From NCBI RefSeq assembly GCF_001625215.2, contig NC_030389.2, positions 30,183,454-30,247,453 of the forward strand: DNA of 64,000 nucleotides. The letters run 5' to 3'. The position numbers and the translations under genes are program-made. Shown here in pieces: positions 33,195 to 42,400 of this stretch; position 1 is the stretch's first letter, and each line of letters begins with the position of its first letter. A model generated the notes under the pieces. It had not been told where the DNA came from and ran no database searches. It worked only from the letters and a program-made list of their open reading frames with translations. The DNA comes from Daucus carota subsp. sativus. Lineage: Eukaryota; Streptophyta; Magnoliopsida; Apiales; Apiaceae.

Positions 33195-33496
33195 CTCCCT
33201 CCATCTCAATTTATAGGTCTCTTTTGGAAAAACAATTGTCCAAAAATACATGTCCCTCTATTCTTTCAATACAAATTTATCTACATATTAATTGTGATTT
33301 TTTTGAAACTCAACATTATTCTCATTTCTCAATGCACTAAATCCCTATATTTATTGTGATTTTTTTGAAACTCAACTATATTCTCACTTATCAATGCACT
33401 AATTAATGATACATGAGATAAGATTCTATCTAACAAACTTTTTTCTTAATATGTGTGTTTATTTTAAAATAGATCTATAAATTGAGACGGAGGGAG
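33195..33496. mobile_element. Stowaway-like MITE (Tc1/mariner)
   Basis: Ends CTCCCTCCATCTCAATTTAT and its complement ATAAATTGAGACGGAGGGAG are flanked by TA on each side (33193-33194, 33497-33498). The 302-bp element holds an internal duplication of a block containing ATTGTGATTTTTTTGAAACT. It has no coding capacity. Confidence 0.9.
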
Positions 33497-33503
33497 TATA
33501 TTA

Positions 33504-33774
33504 CTCCATGTGTCCCTCTAGATTCTTTATATTTTCCTCTTTTGGACGTACCACACATTTATTTACATTACAAAACTTTTCTAATATAGTTAATGGGCCC
33601 CACCACTTTCTCACGTTTTCTTCCTTTTCACACTACTTTTCCCTTTATATATTAAAAATTAATGGGTCCTATCACCTCACCCACTTTTCTTTCACTTTTC
33701 CACTACTTTATACGTATTTCTTAATCTCCGTGTCCAAACCCAATGTAAACTATTGGGCCGGACGGAGGAGGGAG
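33504..33774. mobile_element. Stowaway-like MITE (second of a pair)
   Basis: The element starts CTCCATGTGTCCCTCTAG and ends GGACGGAGGAGGGAG, with TA at 33502-33503 and 33775-33776. It is 271 bp long and lies only 7 bp to the right of the previous MITE in the same general arrangement. The left terminus is more diverged than the right. Confidence 0.8.
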
Positions 33775-34405
33775 TACGTATTATCATTATTGAAATTAAT
33801 TTCATGTCGCACATATCACGACATCAATCTGTCACTAATAAGGAAGAGCAAGCCGTCATCGATAAACAAGACCATTCTCGCGGCGCTCGTGGTGATTCCT
33901 TGCTGCCATCACCTCTTTCTCGAAATTTGTTTCGCCCCCAGTTAATTTTATACGTACCTGTGACCTACTATGAGGAAAAGAACCTAATATTTCATATACA
34001 TTTCAAATAGTTGAAAAAAATTGCTCCATTCACTGTGGATAATATAACTATAATTGCAATTATTTATTCAATCTTTGACGATCTATAGATGTCACTCTCA
34101 TTTGCATGAAAAGAAGTGTTGTACTAGTTGACGATGATACGGGAGTATCAAAAACCAAAATTTTAGTGAATATTATATATTTTTTCATATTTAATGAAAC
34201 CTGCACATGAAAAATATGCTATAATTTTGATACTTGATATAAGTTAAAATCATTGGAATGCAACCAACACTTTTTAACATATGTTTATATTTTGATACTT
34301 TAATTGAATAATATAATATAGTAGATTATAATATCAAAACTACAGTAATATTTAGCTAATTTTGAATATATATGTATTACAATAAAATGTACTTTTAAAA
34401 ATGTA

Positions 34406-34688
34406 CTCCCTCCATCGATTTACATTCTATACACTTTCCTTTTTTGATGTCCCACTTAATTCTATACATTTCAAAACTTTCCCAAAATAGTAACATTTTA
34501 TAATATAAAAGTCTCAACCAGCCACTACTTTCATCCATTTTTCCAAATCTATCAATTAAATATTGAAGGGTCCCGTCATTTTACCCACTTTTCTTTCTCT
34601 TTCCCACTACTTTATCTTACTTTATACTACATTTTTCTTAATTTCCGTGTCCAAACCAAACGTATATAACTCCGAGGGACGGAGGGAG
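34406..34688. mobile_element. Stowaway-like MITE upstream of the BBE-like gene
   Basis: CTCCCTCCATCGATTTACAT at the left and GGGACGGAGGGAG at the right are bounded by TA at 34404-34405 and 34689-34690. It is 283 bp long. It ends about 195 bp upstream of the TATA box of the BBE-like gene and so lies in its promoter region. Confidence 0.88.
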
Positions 34689-34883
34689 TAATAATTAAAC
34701 TCTTAATGTGCTTGGACAAACTATTTTTGCTATATATTATTAATTAATTCCGTTAAATAGATGTCAGCGCTGACAAATATCGACATGAGTATTGTCAAAT
34801 CTTTCCAGAAAGAACTCACCCATCTCATTCAATTACCACAAGCTTTCCTCTCTTTCAAGACCATGTTAAATGTATCAAATCCA

Positions 34884-34893
34884 CTATATAAAG
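34884..34893 (+). promoter_or_regulatory. TATA box of the BBE-like gene
   Basis: CTATATAAAG lies 64 bp upstream of the ATG at 34957. That is well placed for a short leader of roughly 35-40 nt. Confidence 0.65.
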
Positions 34894-34956
34894 AGATCGC
34901 ATGTTCACGTTTCAAATCCATAATAATCAACCATCACAAGTCAAAATTAAAATATT

Positions 34957-36579
34957 ATGAAGATTTCATCGGCAAAAATCTTTGTTCTCTGTAGCTTTTG
35001 GCTAACACTTTCATCAGCTAGCAGCCATGAAGATTTTCTCCAGTGTCTCACCCGTTTTTCACCCAACTCAAACTCAATAACCAAACAAATTTACACCCCA
35101 CAAAATTCTTCTTACAATTCTGTTTTAGAGTCCTCGATAAATAATCTTCGATTCGCGGGCTCTAGCACCCCCAAACCCCTCGTGATTGTCACACCAACGG
35201 AGGACTCTCAGGTCCAGACAGTGATTTACTGCGCGAAAAAGCACCACATCCAGATGAGGATCCGGGGAGGGGGGCATGACTACGAGGGGCTCTCGTACGT
35301 CTCGAAAGCGCCTTTTGTCGTGCTTGACATGGTTCACTACAATAAGATTAATGTTGATCATGAGGCCGCCACTGCATGGGTGCAATCCGGTGCAACATTA
35401 GGCGAACTTTACTACAGCATTGCTCAAAAAAGTAGTACCCTTGGATTTCCGGGTGGCTTATGGTATACTGTCGGTGTTACTGGACTAATTAGTGGCGGAG
35501 GCTATGGCAATTTACGACGAAAATATGGCCTTGCTGCTGACAATGTGATCGATGCTCGTATAGTGGATGTCAAGGGAAGAATTTTGGACAGAAAGTCGAT
35601 GGGGGAAGATCTGTTTTGGGCTATTAGAGGAGGCGGTGCTTCTAGTTTCGCTGTGATTCTTTCTTGGAAATTAAAGCTCGTTTCGGTTCCTGAAATTGTG
35701 ACAGCTTTTCGACTCGACAGAACAATAGAACAAAATGGCACTGAAATTCTTCATAAGTGGCAATCTGTTGCCCCTAGGCTTCCCAAAGACGTCGAAATTA
35801 GAGTTCTAGCCGCCACTATTTGGAAAAATAGGCCTAATCCAGGAGCCAGAACAGTACTGACCGATGACTCTGTAGCTAGAAACCGAGCCGAAAAAACAAT
35901 CAGATTAAGGTTTTCGGGCTATTTCCTCGGTGGTCAAGAAAAACTTGTTTCCATGATGAACAAAGAGTTCTCTGAACTAGGCCTGACAAAAGAACACTGC
36001 GCTGAACTTAGTTACATTCAATCTGCACTACGTTTTTCTCTGTTTTCGACATCAGAGTCCCCTGAAGTTCTGCTAAACAGAACATCATTCAGGATCCCTT
36101 TTAAGGCCAAATCAAGCTACGCCGAAAGGCCAATATCACGAAAAGGCTTAGATGGAATATGGACCCGGCTCCTTGAATATGATCCCGGGACGACAAATTT
36201 TGTTTTCACTTCTTACGGAGGCAGAATGAATGAAATTGCGGAATCTGCAATTCCATTCCCCCATAGAGCTGGCACATTGTTCATGATCTATATGAGAGTG
36301 CAGACTGATGGAGATGCGGAGAAGAAAATAGAATGGATCAGAGAGCTTTACGACTATTTGACACCATATGTAACGAAAAATCCGAGAACTTCGTACGTGA
36401 ATTATAATGATCTTGATCTGGGAGTCAACAATGAAGAAGGTCCGACAAGCTACAAGCGAGCAAGCGTGTGGGGTAAAAAGTATTTCAAGAATAATTTCGA
36501 TAGATTGGTTCGTGTTAAGTCGTCGGTTGATCCTGGTAACTTCTTCAGGCACGAACAGAGTATTCCTCCATCTTCGTGA
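34957..36579 (+). CDS. Berberine-bridge-enzyme-like FAD oxidoreductase
   Basis: A single exon encodes 540 residues, the usual size for plant BBE-like proteins. Residues 1-23 form a signal peptide, so the enzyme is probably secreted or vacuolar. The FAD-binding PCMH domain holds RGGGHDYEG with His107, the residue that carries 8-alpha-histidyl FAD. The second flavin-linking Cys (Cys166 in Eschscholzia BBE, motif C-P-T-V-G) is Trp169 here in GGLWYTVGV, with the 62-residue spacing kept. The flavin-stabilising His (His174) is Leu177. FAD should therefore be bound by one covalent link only. Tyr109 matches the active-site Tyr106. The BBE C-terminal domain follows (YVNYNDLDLG, WGKKYFKNNFDRLVRVK, VDPGNFFRHEQSIPP). 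Relatives oxidise alkaloids, cannabinoids, monolignols or oligosaccharides; the substrate here cannot be read from sequence. The frame is complete. Confidence 0.96.
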   Translation: MKISSAKIFVLCSFWLTLSSASSHEDFLQCLTRFSPNSNSITKQIYTPQNSSYNSVLESSINNLRFAGSSTPKPLVIVTPTEDSQVQTVIYCAKKHHIQMRIRGGGHDYEGLSYVSKAPFVVLDMVHYNKINVDHEAATAWVQSGATLGELYYSIAQKSSTLGFPGGLWYTVGVTGLISGGGYGNLRRKYGLAADNVIDARIVDVKGRILDRKSMGEDLFWAIRGGGASSFAVILSWKLKLVSVPEIVTAFRLDRTIEQNGTEILHKWQSVAPRLPKDVEIRVLAATIWKNRPNPGARTVLTDDSVARNRAEKTIRLRFSGYFLGGQEKLVSMMNKEFSELGLTKEHCAELSYIQSALRFSLFSTSESPEVLLNRTSFRIPFKAKSSYAERPISRKGLDGIWTRLLEYDPGTTNFVFTSYGGRMNEIAESAIPFPHRAGTLFMIYMRVQTDGDAEKKIEWIRELYDYLTPYVTKNPRTSYVNYNDLDLGVNNEEGPTSYKRASVWGKKYFKNNFDRLVRVKSSVDPGNFFRHEQSIPPSS

Positions 36580-36867
36580 TTCTTTGGAATTAGAAGGTTT
36601 ATGTTATTCTGCTTGTACAAGTTCTTCGATAATATTTTATTAAATTATATTCTCAAAGTGTTCTGTATCAGTATACTACCAATTAGCCGCATCTCCTGAA
36701 AATCTGTTTATGTTTTAGGGATATTTTTATAATTGACTTTTTTCGCGAATACCATTCGTCAACATGAGGAAACTCTTAACAAAAGAAGTGTTTATTTTAT
36801 GGGTATTGCTATGATATGATTGTGTAGCTGATTTTACCACGGGTATCTCTGTTTCTTTTAGATGTTA

Positions 36868-37126
36868 CTCCCTCCGTTTCTTTTTTCTTTTCCTATTTGT
36901 AATGTCGGTACTGTTCATAACATGAGACAAATTACTAATTTACATCTAATCTATAAAACTAAATATAGTCATGAGTGATCTTGTTAGATTCGTATTCACG
37001 AGTACTTTAATACGGTGAAGTTTTTATATTTAATGCTACTATGAAATGAAAGATATTAACGATAAAAAATGTGTGTTGGCAAACGTGAAAAGTACAAACA
37101 GGAAAAGTATTTAGAGACGGAGGGAG
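36868..37126. mobile_element. Stowaway-like MITE downstream of the BBE-like gene
   Basis: CTCCCTCCGTTTCTTTTTTC and AGAGACGGAGGGAG are bounded by TA at 36866-36867 and 37127-37128. It is 259 bp long, with no coding capacity. Confidence 0.88.
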
Positions 37127-39460
37127 TATCATTCTTTTGACATTAATATAAATTCTGACTACGTCCTCTTGAAATAACGAGACGAATACGTAAATGTGAC
37201 ATTTTTTTATTTTAGTTGTGTGCTGAAGAATGACGGCGGGAAGCAGAAGCAGTTACTGGGGGCAGGTTTATAAGGGCTTGTGTGTAATTGTGTATCACAT
37301 CACAGGTTAATCTCTTAAAGCCACAAATATCATATTGACTTTTCCAATTTCAAATGAGTACAGGTCGTAAACTTTTCGTCAAAAAAGTCTGATTGATAGG
37401 GTACCAACTGGAACACTATTCGAAGATTATATCGGCAAAAAAATTATTTTTCGCACCTAGTTACAGGCAGTTTTATTATATGAGCTATCTGATAAATATT
37501 GGTCCGTTTTTTTTTTTGAAGATGAATAAATAGTTGTCCATTGTTAGTAGATTTTGACTAGTTAATTAAAAAAATTATATATTAATTCATATATAATTAT
37601 TTTAAAATTTATTTGTTTAAAATGTTGTTTAAATTGATAATTATAAAAACACTAAAATTAGATGATTTATATGATCTCCAAACCACTGATTCAAATCTTT
37701 AAATTTTTCTCAAATTTTTGACTTTTAAACATGAAGTATAAAAGCATCTAAAGGCTACAAAACTATTACCTATATTATCTTCTTGACATCTACGTGTCAT
37801 TTAGTTGGCACATTTAAAATATATGTATATGATTGTATAAAACAAAGAAAACATTATGCACTTTTAGGAGAAGCAATTTTCAAAAGGGGTGTATTCAATT
37901 GAGTGTTTAAATAATTTTTTTTTCATTTGTGAAATCTTTGTGTCTTCAACTCGAATTTTAAAAAATGTATGATTTGATAAAAGAAAAAAATGTATGAGAA
38001 TATTGGCGTATTTAGTTAAGTTATTAAATTATATTATAAATTAAATTTAAAAATCTGATGATTCAGTTGGGATTATTTAAAAATATGATAGTTTTGTTGG
38101 ATTGTTCAGTGCATTATAAAATCACACAAAAAATCATTAGATTTATCTATGTCAACTCCATAATATTTTATTTAGGAGGGCGTATTCGATTGAGATTTTA
38201 ATAGAAGTTTTTAATGCATGATTTTAATGGATTGTATAAGATTTTGATTTTGTGTGGTTTTTTGATAAGATGTCGCATCGTTGATATAGATTTTTAGGAT
38301 ATAAGCACAATGCTTCAAAAGCTCATATATTTTGGTGGGATTTCAAAAAACTTATAAATACACCGAATGATACCACAAAATTCATAATTTCATGAAATCC
38401 AAAAAAATCATCGGTATTTGAATACCACAAGATTTTAGTGGATTTAAAACAATCTCAATTGAATATCATCAAATTTTAAAGCATAATTTAAAATCTCAAT
38501 TGAATACCGTCAGATTTTGTAGCATAATTTAAAATCTCAATTAAATACCGTAAAACTTTAATGGATTTGAAAAATTGAATACACTCAGATTTTATGAATG
38601 AATTTATTTATTTTTTAAAAAATCCAATCGAATACATCCAATAAAATCCGCATAAGATCAAAATCAAATACAATCCATTAATCCATAAATCATATATAAT
38701 TCTTTATATTCCGAGTTGAACACACTTCCCTCGTTATTTCAACTTAAACGATTTCTACTTTATTAATTTATATAACATAATATATATATTTTTAACTAAT
38801 ACAGTAGAAATTCTTTAAATAATACTCGGTAAATTAATAAACTCTCTCAAATAATAAATTTGTTCGATCCCGACTTGGGCCAATGTAAAAAATTGAAAAA
38901 CTTGATAAAATGATAAGATAATAATTTTTCGGGAGATCCCTCTATAATTTTCGGTCCCAAGAAAATTATAAATTAATAATTCACAGAAACTGAAAAAAAA
39001 TATATTATACTCTATTGAAATATATTACATTTACTATACAGTACTTCAAAAGTCATTATTGATTTCTTATACATTTGAACATAGTAGTTACTAATTTATG
39101 TTGTCATTATTGATTTCTAATAAATATGAACATAGTAATTACGAATTTACATTGAGTCCCAAGGTTTGCTGTAAGTTAATTCTAAAAAGCATAGACTAAT
39201 TTGTCTTTTTGTTTCGTATGTACGATGTAATCGGTTAAAAACTCTTTAAATTAATAATTATTAATTTATCGATAAATTAATAACTCTCTAAATTAATAAA
39301 TTTTTCCGATTCTTTATAGAGTTTTTACTGTATTCCTAACTTTTGATTTCTTGAACAGTGAACACTGCATAGAAGTGGTTTGACCGTTTGAATCTACAGC
39401 AGAAACCCATCCAAACGGCCCCTAACTCAATCTATTCGTGAGCCTGCCCCTCTGGTAGCC
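37127..39460. other. AT-rich intergenic region without a recognised gene
   Basis: The region lies between the BBE-like gene and the release factor gene. It is very AT-rich with stops in all frames. The part from 37880 to 38730 is repeat-derived, and the rest shows no coding signal. Confidence 0.5.
38178..38730. repeat. Probable MITE with long imperfect terminal inverted repeats
   Basis: The left end GGGCGTATTCGATTGAGATT is echoed by the complement of the right end, which reads GGGAAGTGTGTTCAACTCGG. Further inside, TTAATGGATTGTAT with a following TGATTTTG appears in inverted copies. The total is 553 bp. A related GGGGTGTATTCAATTGAG terminus occurs at about 37887, so a second, partial copy may adjoin it. 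No clear target duplication was found. Confidence 0.45.
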
Positions 39461-42400
39461 ATGGCGGGAGTTGTGCACAGCTTCTTAGCACCTCCTGCTA
39501 TTTTCCTACCACAAAAATCTTCAAGAAAATTTACATCACACTTTCCAATAATACCCACTCAGATTTTCCCTCGTAATTCTTTATTCTCTTGCTCAGTTTC
39601 ACCCTTTCATTTCTACACACTTTCTGCTCGTTTTCCTTCAACTAGTAAGTGTATTTCATCGATTTTTTCTTGATTACCCAGGTTCTTGTGATATTATTGA
39701 GATGGGGTTTCAAGATTTTGTTATAATTTGCATTATCCTTGAAGTTTTTGTAGTTTTGATGCTTATAATTTAGTAATTTACTTAATTTTACCATTGAAGT
39801 ACCTTTTTGTTTCTTTTTATATATTTCTGTAATTTATGTTAGAATTCATTTGATTAGTGATCATTGTGTTATACTGTGAGTTAGCACTAGCTCATTGTCT
39901 GTGTTACTAATGTGTGTGTATGTATCATTTTATTGTGTGGAAATTTTCAGATCTTTTCGCAACTCCTGAAGCAGAAGTTAGCACAGAAACTGGTGAATGG
40001 GAAATGCAAGGTATGTTTTCCGTGGTATGTACTTACGATAGTAGGTTTGGGGTTTAGAGCCTGTTTGGCTGAGCTTGACTTAATGTGACTTATGAACGTG
40101 GCTTATGTGATAAGCTTGGAGCTTAAAATGTATGTTTGGTTAATTTTGACTTATTAATGACTTGTGGATTACTAAAATTATAATAATAAGAATAAAAGTG
40201 ATTTATGGGTAATTTATGACTTATTGGTAATTTTTATCAAAAGAAAAAAGTTCAAAAAATTAAGTCTGAAAAAAGTACTATCAAACTAAGTTCCGACTTA
40301 TTTCTGATTTTAAGCCGACTTCTGACTTATTACACTAACACACATTATTCAGCAAGTTGAAAAGGACTTAAGGTTTGGGCTTTAAGCCCAGGCAAATAGG
40401 CTCTTAGTCTAATGGTTCCCTCCAACCCCCACCCCTTAAAGATAAACCATAATAGAAATTATCTGTTTTGTGTTTGATGCATCCTGATGTCTAGTATTGC
40501 TGCTGCAGGGTTTTATAGCTTAAGGAAGGAAGTTGAAAATGCTTCTCAGCGTGTGGAAGAGATTAGGGCCTCTGCTGGTCTGCACCAACTAGAAGCTGAT
40601 CTTGCGAATTTGGAGAAAGCAGCAACAAGTACCTCATTATGGGATGATCGTAGTAAGGCTCAAGAAACACTTATGGCATTAACTGATGTGAAAGACAAAA
40701 TAAAGCTCCTCAATGAATTTAAATCCCAGGTCGAAAAATGCCAACTTTTCCAATAAACTTGTTTGCCTAGATGCTACATATTATTTTGTTTGATGAATGC
40801 TTTACATCAATATTCAATATGTTAAGAACTGTTATTTATCTACCGTGATTATGTTAGTTGCTACTAATGGGACTTAATGTCAGGTTTTTAATAGCAAATT
40901 TAGCTATTTAGATGCTACTCATGTTACTATACAGATGGTTGCATGTAGGATTTATTAGGTTGAGATAGGGGCTGAATAGCACCAAAAAGTAGTATCGTAT
41001 CCCAATCTTTAAATCAAGCACAGACAGAACATGTGGATATTTCGATGGGAATTGATGATGCCTACATGTCAGTATTTCGGTTGATCCGAAAGCGCCAAAG
41101 TCATACAGAATTAGTATGAATCTCTTGAAATATTATTAGTCATTTGAAGTAGATACCCATGAGAACATTTTTTATTATAAAATTTCAGTGAAATGTCCAT
41201 CCCCGTACTTAGAAGTATATAAATTTTTTGAAATAAGAGCTTAAAATATATAGAGGAATTGGTAATGTGGAAGTCTTAATGGATGATACTACTATTTTGA
41301 GCATTTAATTATTTGCCCTCGCTACAGGTTGAAGATGCAGAAACAATAGTTAAACTTACTGAAGAAATGGACTCAACTGATACAGCTTTTCTTGAAGAGG
41401 CTTCTAATATTATCAAGGAATTGAACAAGGCATTAGATAAGTTTGAGTTGACTCAATTACTTTCTGGCCCCTACGATAAAGAAGGAGCTGTCATCTCCAT
41501 CACAGCTGGTGCTGGGGGTACTGATGCACAAGTATGTTTCGTAATTCTAAGCTACAGTAAAATAAGTTAAAATTCATTTATGTTTATTGCTCAAGTGCAT
41601 GTCTTGTTCTTTAATGCACATTCTGATAGTTTCTCTGGCGCACACAATAAGGAATAGAAACTGTACTGATGGACAAAAGTAGGTAATTGCATATGTAGGC
41701 AAATGGTTTCCTGGGGCAGTTACCAGAAAACATGTATCAGGACAAAAAGTAGTAGGTAAAGATAAGTCTGGCCTCTTTAAGCAGCTGGATAAGGTTTTGC
41801 TCTATTGATGGACAGTAATAGGGATTGTTAGTTGCTAAGACCAGAAATGATTTGTTTATATGTTTTTGCTTGATCATATCCTCTCTCCTCCTATGTTATA
41901 CATCATTTATCCTTTCTCCAAAGAATAACATATAAGCGTTCTTTGCCTTTTGAATGACTGAAATGACAAAATGCTCTTAAGGTATTATACCTCCTTCATC
42001 CAATTTGATAATTTTCAGTGCAGGATTGGGCTGACATGCTGCTTAGGATGTATGTGAGATGGGGAGAAAAACAGCGATATAAAACAAGAGTTGTTGAAAA
42101 GTCTATGGGAGAAGAAGCTGGGATCAAGTCAGCAACGATTGAGCTAGAAGGTCGCTATGCCTATGGTTACATGTCTGGAGAAAAGGGAACTCATAGAATT
42201 GTACGACAATCTCCTTTCAACTCCAAAGGCCTTCGGCAGGTATTATTAAAAGTTCTTGTTGGTTTTTATGTAAATTGTATTAGGATGACATTTGTTCCCT
42301 GAATGGTGGGTTGTGGAAGGATATTCACTCAATAGTTGAGGATAAACGGATAATGTTTATAAGTTTGGGTTTTAGACTTTTATAGGTAGGTTCCTGGAAT

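Noticed and set aside
35125-35741. Minus-strand frames inside the BBE-like gene
   Set aside because: Shadows of the strong plus-strand coding frame.
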